A stretch of DNA of 64,000 bases, from positions 1 through 64,000 of the forward strand of contig NZ_PUIA01000003.1 of assembly GCF_002967715.1 (NCBI RefSeq). Direction: 5' to 3'. The notes beneath the pieces were generated by a model, which had not been told where the DNA came from, did not search any database, and worked only from the letters and a program-made list of their open reading frames with translations. The position numbers and the translations under genes were made by a program. Below are positions 7,233 to 17,267 of this stretch, piece after piece (positions within the stretch are counted from its first letter, which is position 1; each line of letters begins with the position of its first letter). The stretch is from Blastopirellula marina (GTDB lineage Bacteria; Planctomycetota; Planctomycetia; Pirellulales; Pirellulaceae).

Positions 7233-8366
7233 ATGAACGGACTTAAGATACTCATCACCAATACGCAAATGATTGGTCGGTCAGGGACAGAAATGTATGT
7301 CCATGATCTGGCGCGAGCGCTGATCCGCAGCGGCCACTCGCCGATTGTGTATAGCCCCGACCAAGGTCCGCTGGCGAAAGAGCTGGCTCGGAATTCCGTT
7401 CCTATCGTGGCCACGCTCGACAAGATAAGTGAAACGCCTGACATCATTCATGGTCACCATACGCTGCAGACGTTAGCGGCCATGCTGTATTTCCCCACGA
7501 CGCCTGGCATCTTTGTTTGTCACGATTTTGATGCCTGGCATGATACGCCTCCGAAGCTGCCTCGCATTGGGCGTTACCTGGCAGTGGATCAAACCTGTGC
7601 CGACCGATTGGTTTTGGCCGAGGGAATCGACCGGAGCCAAGTCACCATTTTGACCAACCCGGTCGACCTGCAACTGTTTCAACGTCGCTGCCCTTTGCCG
7701 GCGAAGCCGCGCAAGGCGATCATCTTCAGCAGCTATGGCAATCGCGAATCGATCCAGCCCATTCAACGTGCGTGTGATCAGCTGGGAATCGAACTCGATG
7801 CCGTTGGCCAGCATTTTGGAGCCGTATGCGACGAACCCCACAAACGTCTGCCGGAATACGATCTGGTTTTCGCCAAAGGCCGGTGTGCCCGGGAGGCACT
7901 GGCCGTAGGATGCGCTGTCATCTACTGCGATGTGTTCGGAATGAGTTTCCTCGTGACCTCGGACGAAGTCGCTCATTTGAACCAATGGGGACGGCGAGCC
8001 ATGTCGTTTCCGGTAACCGAACAGCGCCTGGTTCAACAAATTCAACGATACGATGCCGAGGACGCCGCCAAGGTGTGTGCGTACATTCGCGAGAATAACA
8101 GCACCGATGCGATCTACGATCAACTGCTGGAAATTTACGAGGAAGTCATTCAGCAGCACTTAACAAGCGACCGAGGGGACTATCTCGACGAACTTCGCGC
8201 CATGGGAAAGATGGCGGAGTGGTGGCACGTGACGCGTCACGTTGTTCAGCCTCGTCCAAAAGGTGCGACGTCGCAATTCGTTCGGAATGCCAAGTCGTGG
8301 ATGACCCGCAAATTGGCACGATTGCAACGCAAGGAAAGCAAGTCGAACGATGCAAGAGCGGCCTAA
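7233..8366 (+). CDS. Glycosyltransferase family 4-like protein
   Basis: A 378-aa GT-B-type glycosyltransferase. The N-terminal part (KILITNTQMIGRSGTEMYVHDLARAL) has the classic GT4 acceptor-domain start with its GGTE-like loop. The middle includes DIIHGHHTLQTL and QVTILTNPVDLQLF, corresponding to the usual I-x-N-x-V-D linker. The C-terminal domain has YDLVFAKGRCAREALAVGCAVI, the equivalent of the E-A-x-A-x-G-x-P-V nucleotide-sugar site with Ala-Val replacing Pro-Val. The ATG at 7233 is preceded by AGGTGA; GTG at 7227 lies inside that site, so I prefer the ATG. The last 60 residues are basic, possibly membrane-associating. Donor and acceptor are unknown. Confidence 0.85.
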   Translation: MNGLKILITNTQMIGRSGTEMYVHDLARALIRSGHSPIVYSPDQGPLAKELARNSVPIVATLDKISETPDIIHGHHTLQTLAAMLYFPTTPGIFVCHDFDAWHDTPPKLPRIGRYLAVDQTCADRLVLAEGIDRSQVTILTNPVDLQLFQRRCPLPAKPRKAIIFSSYGNRESIQPIQRACDQLGIELDAVGQHFGAVCDEPHKRLPEYDLVFAKGRCAREALAVGCAVIYCDVFGMSFLVTSDEVAHLNQWGRRAMSFPVTEQRLVQQIQRYDAEDAAKVCAYIRENNSTDAIYDQLLEIYEEVIQQHLTSDRGDYLDELRAMGKMAEWWHVTRHVVQPRPKGATSQFVRNAKSWMTRKLARLQRKESKSNDARAA

Positions 8367-8420
8367 GTTTTTGCCGTTTGCTGCCGGATCGAGTGTTCTA
8401 GTTTCTCAGGCTTAGAAATA

Positions 8421-8458
8421 AAAAGAGCTCGCTGCGTAGGTACGCGACGAACTCTTTT
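8421..8458. terminator. Bidirectional intrinsic terminator
   Basis: AAAAGAGCTCGCTGCGTA pairs with TACGCGACGAACTCTTTT in 15 of 18 positions, with A-run and T-run flanks on either side. It lies between the convergent glycosyltransferase and MocA-type oxidoreductase genes and can serve both. Confidence 0.75.
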
Positions 8459-8485
8459 ACTTTGGGCTGGTTATCAGGCCGGTCC

Positions 8486-9937
8486 CTAACTGAGGTTGGG
8501 GACTTCGAATCCCTTGCGGTACTCGCGTTTGAGGAAGACGTTGGCCTGATCGGCAGCGTCGCCGACGAACTGTCCGCTTTCGACATCGACCGTCAGCATC
8601 GGGCTGAGTTTGATCTCCGAGCTTTCGATCTTGATGTTGTGCGACTGGAGGTGCTTGTCGGTTTCTTCCAGCAAGCTATTCCAGATGCCGCCATCGCCAC
8701 TGACTTCTTTCGCCGCAGCATAGCTGAAGGTGTCGCCTGCCCGGAAGGCAATGTTGGCGAGATTGCACCAGCCGGTCGTATCGTTGCCGACTTGCACCTC
8801 GGTGTTGAGCGACGAGGCATCGCGCGAACGCACGGCGTTAATGAAATTCTGCTGATGCAGTTCATTGCCGCCGCTTCCTTTGAACGACTTGATTTCTTTG
8901 CCGTCTTTGTCGAAGGCAACCGCCTTGCCACGTTGGCCTTCCAGACGCCCCCCTTCGCAGTACGCGATGTAGCCGCTACCAGGTCCAGGTGGCTTAGCCG
9001 AGCCAAGTAACTTCAGGTTGCTCAGGCCAATGACAACCGGAATCGAGCCGGTATCGAAATACACAAAGTGGACGTTGGGGGTCTGGCCGGCATCGTTCCA
9101 GGCTACGCGTCCGCCGCCACCGATGATCCGCTGAGGCAGGGTGACCTTGTCCAGGAAGATGTTGTTGCGGACATCGTCCAGCACGTGCACGCCCCAGTTG
9201 CCCATCTCGCCGGAGCCGGTGTTCCAGTCCCAGTGCCAGTCGTAATGCAGGTTGTTGCGATAGATGGGCACGTCCTGCGCTGGGCCGAGCCACATGTTGT
9301 AGTCGATCTTGGAATCGATCACCAACGGCTCGGTGCGTTTGCCGATCGGACCTCGTTGTCCGTATCGATTGACCCGAGCTGACTGGATTTCGCCGAGTAC
9401 CTTGTCTTCGTGCAGGAATTTTTTGATCTCGGCCTGCATGGGGTCGGAACGCTGCTGGGTTCCCATCTGGCAAATTCGGTTGTACTTGCGCGCGGCGGCA
9501 ACGGTCTGCTCGCCTTCCCACTGACTGTGCGAAAGGGGCTTCTCGACATAGACATCCTTGCCGGCTTCCATCGCCCGAATAGCAGCGAGGCAATGCCAAT
9601 GGTTACACGTGGCGATGATCACGGCGTCGACCGAATCATCGGCCAGCAGGTCGTCGAGACTGGCGTGAACTTTACCTTCCGACTTCGAGGCCTTCTTCGC
9701 CGCGTTGGCTCGCCCTGGATCGGGATCGTAGAACCCTGCCATCTTCACGCCGTCGATGTTCATGAAATACTTCATCAACTCGCCGCCACGACCGCCGCAG
9801 CCGATCAGGCCCACGCCGATCTCATCGTTCGCGTTGGCAGCAAAGGTGAGGCTAGATGAGGTGCCAAGCCAGACGCCGGCGGCAAGGCCGGTGTGCAGAA
9901 AGCTACGACGCGATATGGATCGGTTGATCGAGGTCAT
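8486..9937 (-). CDS. Tat-exported Gfo/Idh/MocA family oxidoreductase
   Basis: A 483-aa NAD(P)-dependent oxidoreductase of the Gfo/Idh/MocA family. The start carries a twin-arginine signal (SRRSFLHTGLAAGVWLG), so it is exported folded with its cofactor. The Rossmann motif VGLIGCGGRGGELM sits at about residues 40-55 and the family EKP motif (VEKPLSHS) near residue 131. The alpha/beta C-terminal domain follows. Proteins of this type are greatly expanded in planctomycetes, and the substrate (a sugar or sugar derivative) cannot be read from sequence. Single-gene unit, with a terminator on its 3' side. Confidence 0.92.
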   Translation of the reverse strand: MTSINRSISRRSFLHTGLAAGVWLGTSSSLTFAANANDEIGVGLIGCGGRGGELMKYFMNIDGVKMAGFYDPDPGRANAAKKASKSEGKVHASLDDLLADDSVDAVIIATCNHWHCLAAIRAMEAGKDVYVEKPLSHSQWEGEQTVAAARKYNRICQMGTQQRSDPMQAEIKKFLHEDKVLGEIQSARVNRYGQRGPIGKRTEPLVIDSKIDYNMWLGPAQDVPIYRNNLHYDWHWDWNTGSGEMGNWGVHVLDDVRNNIFLDKVTLPQRIIGGGGRVAWNDAGQTPNVHFVYFDTGSIPVVIGLSNLKLLGSAKPPGPGSGYIAYCEGGRLEGQRGKAVAFDKDGKEIKSFKGSGGNELHQQNFINAVRSRDASSLNTEVQVGNDTTGWCNLANIAFRAGDTFSYAAAKEVSGDGGIWNSLLEETDKHLQSHNIKIESSEIKLSPMLTVDVESGQFVGDAADQANVFLKREYRKGFEVPNLS

Positions 9938-10473
9938 GGGGGTTGCCTTTCTGGTAGGTGAAGGGGTTTCGTTTGCAAGCAGTCACGAACCCCAGGCGAT
10001 CGGGATGAGCTGGGAAACCATGCCGGGTGGGGACTCCATTTCGGCACGTATTCCCTCTTATGTCAGAGTGTAACACGAATTCTAGAGGGATGTCTCTAAA
10101 CAGCCTGGGGTTGGCTGGCAAACAGGGACGAGTTTTTTTGGGCGGATACGGTTTGCTCGATTATGAATTATACGACACCGCCTTGTCGGTTTCGGACACC
10201 ATTGTGGAAGAAAACGACCGCATGGGGGGCACGCTTGCTGCCAGATGTCATTAACCACCTTGAAAATCGCCGGGGAAAGCCTGTCAGTTCGTGGGTGCCG
10301 TTTCCGTGATTCACTCCGGCCCTGATTCCCCTTGCACCCCTCATTTTGATATAACGTTGGCTCCTACATTTGTACGCCCGCCTGGTTACGTACAGCCAAG
10401 ATGACAACCTAACTCGTCTCTCCCGAGTTTTTGGAAACAGAGACGCTTTTCGGTCCTTAGAGGAAAACTGTTC
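9938..10473. other. Long divergent intergenic region
   Basis: About 536 bp between the oxidoreductase and cupin genes, presumably holding both promoters. I see no convincing gene; the open frame at 10027-10254 has no ribosome binding site and an unlikely composition. The most distinct element is the hairpin at 10357-10399, listed separately. A small GGGGTTTCG/CGAACCCC hairpin lies near 9964-9993. Confidence 0.4.
10357..10399 (+). promoter_or_regulatory. Leader hairpin upstream of the cupin gene
   Basis: TTGGCT and TGTACG (10357-10362, 10371-10376) pair with the continuous strand CGTACAGCCAA plus its neighbour (10389-10399), giving a stem of about 11-12 bp interrupted by an 8-nt bulge. It ends 74 bp before the start codon, so it may be part of the mRNA leader or an operator. 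Confidence 0.3.
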
Positions 10474-11790
10474 ATGGCTCCTTCGACCTCAATTCTCGCA
10501 GATAAACTGCACGAGTACCCTCAACAAAACGTGATCGACGGAACCAGCGACGGCGTCGCTGCGGTTCTAGACGATTGTCTTAACAAGAACGGCGGCGTGT
10601 TCCAACTTCTGCACCGCTATGCAGGCCGCACGTTTTGTAGCCCAGGCAAGCGTCTTCGTCTGGAAGAGAAGTCGTACTATCCAGACTACATGGGTGGTAC
10701 CGGTCTCGATGAAATCTGGATGTGCTGCACCGTGCCGATCGTGACCGGCGTCATCGACACCCGTACCGGCAAGAAACCATTTCGCGAAGGGGAAGCACAC
10801 GTCCTTACGGCGGATGGACAGTTTATCTCGCTCCAGGATTTGATCGCGGCCAATCCCGAGACCGTCATGGGGGAAAAGATCACCGCTTTTGCGAAAGCGA
10901 TGTTCGGCGATCCGACATGGCCGATCGTGTCGAAGAAGTTCGACAACCTGAATCCGATTCCAGACCACCTGCACTGGAAGAAGTGGGAAGTCTACGACAT
11001 CAATTCGTACGACAACCCCGGTGTCAGCCCTTCGCACTATCATACCACCGCGATGGGGCTGTATCCGTTCGTGACCAAAGACCAGTTCTTGGCTTGCATG
11101 AAGCGATACGGGCAGGGCGAGTACAACGGCATTCGCCACCTGGCACCGCACACCATGATGAAACTGGATGACGGCTTCGTGATGCCGAACGGTGTTCTGC
11201 ATTCACCCACCGACCTGTGCACGCACGAGCTGCACGTCACGATGGACGAGCACTTCCTGGCCGAAGACGTTACGCTCGACGGGCGTATCAGTGCCGAAGC
11301 CGCGTTCTACGCTTGCCGCGAACAAGACTATCCAAAGTCGAAGCACGGCGACTGGGACTACCTGGTAGAGCAGTTCGACTTCGAAGCGAACCAGGACCCT
11401 GACTTTGTCTTGAAGAATTCGCGTCCGGCGATCAAGTCGGAAGAATTCAGCGACAACGGTGTCGACGCCAAGTGGATCGTCTATGGCGAACTGCTCGGCG
11501 AACAGAAGTGCTCGATTCTGCGGCTCATCTTGGAACCTGGTGCCAAGACGAATTTCAAGCCTGAGAGCCCCGCGATGTTCCATACCAACGGCGGAAGTGG
11601 TCGTGTTGGCAAGCTCGACGTGAACTATAACCAGAATATGGTTCTCGGCGAGCTCTACTCCGAGATCGGCTTCATCACCCAGGCAGCGCTTTCGGGCGGC
11701 GGCGTGGAAATCGAAAACACCGGCAGCGAACCCCTCGTGCTGACTTTCGACTTCCCGCAGAACGCCCACAGCAAGACGCCAGGGATGTAG
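10474..11790 (+). CDS. Cupin-like protein, distantly like phosphomannose isomerase
   Basis: A 438-aa soluble protein with no signal peptide. I see two cupin-like halves. The central SPSHYHTTAMGLYPF and the later VMPNGVLHSPTDLCTHELHV and LDEHF-like HVTMDEHFL place several histidines and acidic residues as in a metal-binding cupin. The C-terminal half has ILRLILEPGAKTNFKPE and MFHTNGGSGRVGKL, as in cupins that end in a beta-barrel. Class I sugar-isomerase function is a guess. The start follows AGAGGAAAA, a good ribosome binding site. It is a single gene closed by a strong terminator. Confidence 0.6.
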   Translation: MAPSTSILADKLHEYPQQNVIDGTSDGVAAVLDDCLNKNGGVFQLLHRYAGRTFCSPGKRLRLEEKSYYPDYMGGTGLDEIWMCCTVPIVTGVIDTRTGKKPFREGEAHVLTADGQFISLQDLIAANPETVMGEKITAFAKAMFGDPTWPIVSKKFDNLNPIPDHLHWKKWEVYDINSYDNPGVSPSHYHTTAMGLYPFVTKDQFLACMKRYGQGEYNGIRHLAPHTMMKLDDGFVMPNGVLHSPTDLCTHELHVTMDEHFLAEDVTLDGRISAEAAFYACREQDYPKSKHGDWDYLVEQFDFEANQDPDFVLKNSRPAIKSEEFSDNGVDAKWIVYGELLGEQKCSILRLILEPGAKTNFKPESPAMFHTNGGSGRVGKLDVNYNQNMVLGELYSEIGFITQAALSGGGVEIENTGSEPLVLTFDFPQNAHSKTPGM

Positions 11791-11898
11791 TGATCTATCG
11801 TCGGGCGGTATTCCCTTGGCCGTTGCAAAATCGCACGGCCATGGGAAGGGATCGCACTCGGCTTGTAAGCCTTCCTAGGATTCTCGCCACAGATATAG

Positions 11899-11945
11899 AA
11901 TGGATGTCATTCACGAACTGGTTGGATGACATCCATTTCCTTTTT
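11899..11945 (+). terminator. Intrinsic terminator after the cupin gene
   Basis: AATGGATGTCAT (11899-11910) and ATGACATCCATT (11926-11937) form a perfect 12-bp stem around a 15-nt loop, followed by TCCTTTTT. It rules out the open frame at 11790-12116 as part of the cupin transcript. Confidence 0.85.
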
Positions 11946-12121
11946 AATGAATGGAACTGGACGTTACATTCATTTCTACAGGTGAAATTTCGGCACTTTC
12001 GGACACACTACCTACTACGGTTGAAGTCTGCCGTAGTGCACTTCAGGAACGCGATTCGATGGGAGGACGTGCCGTGGTGCCTGCTGGTTAACTTCATTGG
12101 ATCAAAGTACATGTAGGTGAA

Positions 12122-13102
12122 ATGTTGAGAATTGCTGCCACATTACTTTTACTCTCGATCACTGCTACAACCCTGGGTTGCAGGGAAAAGAAACATTCCA
12201 ACGAATCGACTTCTAACAATCTGAGTAAAGAACCCATGAGCGTGCCGGTCGCATACTACGATTCCTCGTACGTGCCAAATCCAAATCCCAAGGGCGAAAC
12301 GCCTTTCGAGGAATTCTGGAAAGTGCGACTGGCGATCTTAGCGACAACTCAAGAGCATGGAGAAACAGGGCCTGAGTCGAGAGCCGATCAGAAGCGTTAT
12401 TGGGTAGTCGACGATCAATATAACGACGATCGCTATCACAACATGGAGGTCTACGAGCCTGAGGGCTGGTCCGTTGAGTGGCTGACAGACTTGATGAAGA
12501 CGCTAGGGAAGCACAAGGGATGGGGAGTGAGTGTTGGGGGAATTGAGAAGGGGCACCTCTTAGTGTTTGCCGATCGCTTGATGGTCAACGGTTCCACGTT
12601 TGAAGGGTGCGATGACCTCGAAGCAGTCGTTGCTGCCGCCAAACTGGCTACCGAAAACTATCTCGACCGGAAGTATGGTCCACTGAATCGACAACTCAAG
12701 TATTTGAAGGGATTGTTGCCGGCAGCGATGAAGGAGGTCGATGCCAACGGTTATCGTTGCCTTGCTACGTTTGATGGCTTTGAGCTCTTCGAGGGGAACG
12801 CGATTTGGATTTTGCAGACGAAGAATGAACATGAGCTATTTCTCAATACAGGAGGCGGGAAAATTCGTTCGTCGGCGGTCACCGCTGACGGAATCATCCA
12901 TGACGAGTTTCCCGAGGAATTCTGGCCCTATACGGATGTTAATCCTCCCTACTGGCTGGTGACCTATCTTGAAGAGGACCGAACGGCCACTCAATTCGAA
13001 CTGGTTGATGAGGATGACAAGCCCATGGGAAAGTTAACCATCGGAAAGGTGATTACCGACGACGAAGTGCAACAGCGCCTCCGCGATGGGGAAGTGGAAT
13101 AG
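12122..13102 (+). CDS. Lipoprotein of unknown function
   Basis: A 326-aa exported protein. The N-terminus is a lipoprotein signal (MLRIAATLLLLSITATTLGC) with a lipobox-like TLGC, so Cys20 should be lipidated. The rest is an acidic globular domain with no family I recognise; notable stretches are GEDP-like NPKGETPFEEFWKVRLAIL, VYEPEGWSVEWLTDLMKTL and a C-terminal LTIGKVITDDEVQQRL. AGGTGA lies 2-7 bases before the ATG, unusually close. It stands alone after a terminator and before the P-type ATPase. Confidence 0.75.
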   Translation: MLRIAATLLLLSITATTLGCREKKHSNESTSNNLSKEPMSVPVAYYDSSYVPNPNPKGETPFEEFWKVRLAILATTQEHGETGPESRADQKRYWVVDDQYNDDRYHNMEVYEPEGWSVEWLTDLMKTLGKHKGWGVSVGGIEKGHLLVFADRLMVNGSTFEGCDDLEAVVAAAKLATENYLDRKYGPLNRQLKYLKGLLPAAMKEVDANGYRCLATFDGFELFEGNAIWILQTKNEHELFLNTGGGKIRSSAVTADGIIHDEFPEEFWPYTDVNPPYWLVTYLEEDRTATQFELVDEDDKPMGKLTIGKVITDDEVQQRLRDGEVE

Positions 13103-13260
13103 CATGCGGTCGGGTGCTCTGGAAGCTGGAACCTGCCCGCCTGTTCAATCCTCTTGAGTCGAGTTAGAAAGAAACTTGGCGAGTGTGACTAGAAAATTCA
13201 TCTACGTGGCAACGATCATTGGCAGACTCGTCCGCTAGTGATGTTCGATTGGATCTCGCG

Positions 13261-15147
13261 ATGGGCAACATGCTTAATCTTTCACGGTGGTGGGATCGAC
13301 GACATCTGGCGATCGCGATTTTTACGGTCGTTTCGATTACCCTCTATTTGCTTCTTCGATTTGCTTGGGGAGCGGAAGAATCAACGGCTCGGTGGTTTCT
13401 GTGGGCCTCGCTGGGAGTCGGTGGAGGTCCACTCGTTGCTGAACTTACGATTCGGCTTGTGCGGGGACAATTCGGCTCGGATTTGCTGGCAGGTATTTCG
13501 ATTGTCACGTCTGTTCTATTAGGTGAGTATCTCGCCGGAACACTTGTGGTTTTGATGCTTTCAGGGGGCGAAGCCTTGGAAGCGTTCGCGGTTCGGAAAG
13601 CGTCATCGGTACTCGATGCGTTGGCCCGTCGCATGCCATCGATTGCCCACAAGCAGACGGAGTCGGGAATCAGCGACATCCCCATTCAGGAAATCCAAAT
13701 CGATGATGTCCTGGTTGTGTTTCCCCACGATATCTGTCCGGTCGACGGAGTTGTGATCGATGGACATGGCAGCATGGACGAGGCCTATCTGACCGGGGAA
13801 CCCTACCGTGTGTCGAAATCGGTCGGTTCCGACGTGCTTTCCGGAGCCATCAACGGGGAAGCGGCGTTGAGTATCCGTTCGGTTCGACTGCCGAGCGATT
13901 CTCGCTATGCCCGCATCATGGAAGTCATGCAGCAGTCGCAACAGCAGCGTCCCCAGCTACGCAGGCTCGGTGATTTGCTGGGGGCCTATTACACGCCACT
14001 TGCCGTGGCGATTGCCCTGGTGGCTTGGTTTCTCAGCGGTGAAGTCGTTCGATTTCTGGCTGTGCTGGTGATTGCTACGCCGTGCCCTTTGTTGATTGCC
14101 ATTCCGGTTGCCATTATCGGTTCGATTTCTCTGGCTGCCCGGCATAGCATTATCATTCGCGATCCGGCCGTCCTGGAACGAATCGATCGTTGTCGCACGA
14201 TGATTTTCGATAAAACGGGAACGCTCACTTATGGTGAACCGAAGTTGGTTGAGCAGCATGTCGATCCGGGGTTTCCGCCTGAGGAAGTTTTGCGACTGAG
14301 TGCGAGCCTTGAGAAGTACTCGAAGCATCCTCTTTCGACCGCGATTATCAAGGCCGCTGAGTCATCGCAACTTACGCTTCTGCCGGCGGACAGCGTGCAG
14401 GAGCGTCCCGGGGAAGGTTTGCTGGGAACCGTCGACAATCGCCAGATTCAGGTTACCAGTGCGAAGAAGTTGATGCTCGCGCAGCCGGACTTGCGAATAG
14501 ATGTTCCGCCTTCGACGGGTGGCCTCGAGTGTGTCGTCGTGATCGATGGGAAATACGCGGCCACTTACCGGTTTCGAGATGAGCCGCGCCGTGAAGGTGC
14601 TGCCTTCGTCGGGCACCTGGCTCCAAAGCATGGATTCGAGAAGGTGATGCTGCTTTCTGGCGACCGCTTTTCCGAAGTGGAGTACTTAGGACAGCGCGTC
14701 GGCATTACCGAGTTGCACGCCGGCAAGAGTCCAGAAGAGAAACTGGCCATCGTTCGCGAGGAAACGGCTCGCGCCCCAACCGTATACGTGGGAGACGGGA
14801 TCAACGACGCACCAGCGATGGTTGCCGCCACGGTGGGGTTGGCCATGGGGCAGCGAAGTGAAGTGACGACCGAAGCGGCCGGTGCCGTGCTGATGGACAA
14901 CACCTTGGGGCGTGTTGATGATCTGATGCATATTGGTCGTCGGATGCGACGGATCGCTCTTCAAAGTGCGGTCGGAGGCATGGTTCTCAGCTTGGCCGGC
15001 ATGCTTCTCGCTGCGATGGGGTACCTGCCACCGGTGGCAGGAGCAATCTCGCAAGAGTTCATTGACATTCTCGCGGTACTCAACGCACTGCGTGCCGCCT
15101 GGCCGCAAGGGGAGTTGTCCGACTATGGAGAGCAACTGCCCGAGTGA
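13261..15147 (+). CDS. Heavy-metal P-type ATPase (P1B) with TPC motif
   Basis: Metal-transporting P1B-type ATPase of about 628 aa in the inner membrane. Motifs in order: actuator loop TGEP ([12 protein letters not shown]), membrane metal site [10 protein letters not shown], phosphorylation site DKTGTLT with Asp317, the HP motif (SKHPLSTAI) and the hinge GDGINDAPA. It has no N-terminal CxxC metal-binding domain or His-rich tail. The TPC triad, not CPC, differs from copper and zinc/cadmium pumps; TPC and SPC groups are associated with other metals, so specificity is open. I use the first ATG (13261); TTG at 13219 is an in-frame alternative and neither has a clear ribosome binding site. Its 3' end overlaps the convergent SulP gene by 25 bp. 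Confidence 0.9.
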   Translation: MGNMLNLSRWWDRRHLAIAIFTVVSITLYLLLRFAWGAEESTARWFLWASLGVGGGPLVAELTIRLVRGQFGSDLLAGISIVTSVLLGEYLAGTLVVLMLSGGEALEAFAVRKASSVLDALARRMPSIAHKQTESGISDIPIQEIQIDDVLVVFPHDICPVDGVVIDGHGSMDEAYLTGEPYRVSKSVGSDVLSGAINGEAALSIRSVRLPSDSRYARIMEVMQQSQQQRPQLRRLGDLLGAYYTPLAVAIALVAWFLSGEVVRFLAVLVIATPCPLLIAIPVAIIGSISLAARHSIIIRDPAVLERIDRCRTMIFDKTGTLTYGEPKLVEQHVDPGFPPEEVLRLSASLEKYSKHPLSTAIIKAAESSQLTLLPADSVQERPGEGLLGTVDNRQIQVTSAKKLMLAQPDLRIDVPPSTGGLECVVVIDGKYAATYRFRDEPRREGAAFVGHLAPKHGFEKVMLLSGDRFSEVEYLGQRVGITELHAGKSPEEKLAIVREETARAPTVYVGDGINDAPAMVAATVGLAMGQRSEVTTEAAGAVLMDNTLGRVDDLMHIGRRMRRIALQSAVGGMVLSLAGMLLAAMGYLPPVAGAISQEFIDILAVLNALRAAWPQGELSDYGEQLPE

Positions 15148-16853
15148 GATTCTGGCAGACCGGCGGTAGTTCCATCTGGTGCTGCAAGTGGACTGGTATC
15201 GACGGGCTTCGCTTGCAGGGCTTGGGCTCGCTCAAGTGCGGCGGTGATGTGGGGGCAGATGTTTTCTTTGCCTAAGTGGCGTTGCAGTTCGGCTTGCTGC
15301 ATCAGCTTGGCTGGCTGAGGCCTGGCTCCGCAGAGGATCAGTTGGCGGTTGGCGGCGCGGAGCTTGTCGGCGAAGTCCTCGAGGGCAAGTAGGCCCGTCG
15401 CATCGATGGCGGTCATGTTGCGTAGCCGCAGGATGACGACCGGTCTAAGGTTTTCCATCTGATCGGCAATGGCCAACAACTTCTCAGTTGTTCCGAACAG
15501 GAACGGGCCGTGGATGCGGATGATGGTGACGAAATCGGGGATGAGCTTATCCTGCAAGGCATGCATTCGTCCGTCCTCAACGTAATCCTTCGTCACGTTC
15601 TCGATGGTCGTGGTCATGGCTACCTTTCGGATGAATAGCAATGCGGCGAGGACGATTCCGACCTGCACGGCTATTGTCAGGTCGGCGAAGACGGTCAACG
15701 TGAACGTCGTCGCCCAGACGGCGATGGTGGCCCACGACATCTTCAATAGCTTGGGGATTTCGCGCCACTCGCCCATGTTGTAAGCCACGACCAGCAAAAT
15801 CGCCGACAATACGGCCAGCGGGATGTAGCGGGCCAGCGGGGCGGCAAACAGCAGCACCGCGAGCAGTGTCAGCGCATGGATCATGCCTGCCACGGGGGTC
15901 TTGGCTCCGGAGCGGATGTTGGTCGCCGTGCGGGCAATGGCACCCGTTGCGGGAATACCCCCGACAAACGGGACTGCAATGTTCGCGATCCCTTGGGCGA
16001 CCAGTTCTACGTTCGGATTGTGTTTATCGCCACTCATCCGGTCGGCCACGACGGCAGACATCAGCGACTCGATAGCCCCCAGCAGGGCAACCGTCAGTGC
16101 AGGGGAGAGCAGGGCCGGAATCATGGCCAGGTCGAACTGCGGCACAGTGATCGGAGGCAGGCCACTGGGGATGCCGCCAAACCGGGTACCGATGGTTTCA
16201 ACCGACAAACCCAACGCTACGACGATGGTTCCCAGCAGCATGGCGACGATGGAGCCGGGAATCTTTTTGAAGTACGTCATGCATACGATCACCACGGCCA
16301 GCGCCCCGACGGCCAGCACGGTGGACGTTGCGGAAATGGTATGGAAGTGCGTCACGATGGCGTGCATCCGGCCTACGAATTCGCCAGGGACGTGCTCGAT
16401 CTGTAGCCCGAAGAAGTCTTTAATCTGCGTGCTGGCGATAAGGACGGCGATTCCGTTGGTGAACCCAATGACCACGGGGCGCGGGATGAATTGAATCGCC
16501 GTACCGAGGCCCGTCAGCCCCAGCAGCACGAGCATAATGCCTGCCATGACGGTACAGACGAGCAGGCCGTTCAGCCCGTGCTGGGCGACGATGCCGAATA
16601 CGATGACGACGAATGCCCCGGTCGGACCACCGATTTGTGTCTTGGAACCTCCAAGTGCTGAGATGAGGAACCCGGCTACGACTGCGGTATACAAACCGGC
16701 TTGCGGCGGTACGCCGGACGAGATGGCGAAGGCCATCGCCAGCGGTAAGGCCACGAGCCCGACCGTCAGCCCGGCGATCAAGTCGTTGAGGAACGTTTTG
16801 AGGTTATAGCCACGTAAGGTCTCGACCAACTTTGGCATCCTGCCCGGTTTCAT
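15123..16853 (-). CDS. SulP family anion transporter with STAS domain
   Basis: A 576-aa SLC26/SulP permease. Residues about 15-420 form the hydrophobic transporter domain, with the family start [21 protein letters not shown] and the GGPTGAF and [12 protein letters not shown] motifs of the substrate site. A cytoplasmic STAS domain follows at about 440-550 ([23 protein letters not shown]). Substrates in the family include sulfate, bicarbonate and other anions; which one cannot be told. The first codon overlaps the stop of the ArsR-type regulator gene (ATGA), so the two form an operon controlled by that regulator. The tail after the STAS domain is Pro/Ser-rich. Confidence 0.93.
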   Translation of the reverse strand: MKPGRMPKLVETLRGYNLKTFLNDLIAGLTVGLVALPLAMAFAISSGVPPQAGLYTAVVAGFLISALGGSKTQIGGPTGAFVVIVFGIVAQHGLNGLLVCTVMAGIMLVLLGLTGLGTAIQFIPRPVVIGFTNGIAVLIASTQIKDFFGLQIEHVPGEFVGRMHAIVTHFHTISATSTVLAVGALAVVIVCMTYFKKIPGSIVAMLLGTIVVALGLSVETIGTRFGGIPSGLPPITVPQFDLAMIPALLSPALTVALLGAIESLMSAVVADRMSGDKHNPNVELVAQGIANIAVPFVGGIPATGAIARTATNIRSGAKTPVAGMIHALTLLAVLLFAAPLARYIPLAVLSAILLVVAYNMGEWREIPKLLKMSWATIAVWATTFTLTVFADLTIAVQVGIVLAALLFIRKVAMTTTIENVTKDYVEDGRMHALQDKLIPDFVTIIRIHGPFLFGTTEKLLAIADQMENLRPVVILRLRNMTAIDATGLLALEDFADKLRAANRQLILCGARPQPAKLMQQAELQRHLGKENICPHITAALERAQALQAKPVDTSPLAAPDGTTAGLPESHSGSCSP

Positions 16854-17209
16854 CGCCTGGTCTCCTGCTTGCTCTTCTTGGCTTCTCGCTTTTCGACACG
16901 CAGCATTTCGGTCGCTTCTTCCAGGTGTGCGAAGAAGTATTCCCGCATCTTTTCAAGTACCTCGCCCAGCAAGGGATCGCGAAGCCGGTAGAAGATTTGG
17001 TTGCCTTCCTTGCGGTTGTCAACGATGTACTTATTGCGCAAGACAGTCAGGTGCTGAGAGGCGTTGGCCTGCTCGACACCAACCTGCTCGCACAACTGCC
17101 CCACCGACATCTCTTCCTGGCTGAGCAGTTCGACGATGGCGACCCGGGTAGGGTGCCCGAGTGCCTGAAAGATACCTGCTTTGAACTGCCGCATCGTGTC
17201 CAGCATCAC
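16850..17209 (-). CDS. ArsR family transcriptional regulator
   Basis: A 119-aa winged-helix repressor. FQALGHPTRVAIVELLSQEEMSVGQLCEQVG and EQANASQHLTVLRNKYIVDNRKEGNQIFYRL match the ArsR/SmtB DNA-binding core. The only cysteine is in the GQLCEQVG segment before the recognition helix, so it lacks the paired cysteines of classic arsenic or persulfide sensors. The C-terminal third is a long charged helix (FFAHLEEATEMLRVEKREAKK). AAGGG precedes the start. It is the first gene of the ArsR-SulP operon and probably represses it from the inverted repeat at 17247-17267. Confidence 0.9.
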   Translation of the reverse strand: MMLDTMRQFKAGIFQALGHPTRVAIVELLSQEEMSVGQLCEQVGVEQANASQHLTVLRNKYIVDNRKEGNQIFYRLRDPLLGEVLEKMREYFFAHLEEATEMLRVEKREAKKSKQETRR

Positions 17210-17246
17210 GTGCCCTTACTCAATCCCAAATGGTTTAATGCATTGC

Positions 17247-17267
17247 AATATTCTAATTATCGAATAT
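17247..17267 (-). promoter_or_regulatory. Probable ArsR operator
   Basis: AATATTC (17247-17253) and GAATAT (17262-17267) form an AT-rich inverted repeat with an 8-bp spacer, about 40 bp before the regulator start. This is where an autoregulatory operator overlapping the promoter is expected for this family. Confidence 0.5.

Noticed and set aside
10027-10254. 75-aa frame in the divergent spacer
   Set aside because: No ribosome binding site, not protein-like, and located between promoters.
11790-12116. 108-aa frame between the cupin and lipoprotein genes
   Set aside because: It runs through a perfect intrinsic terminator (11899-11945) and has Trp/Phe/His-rich random composition.
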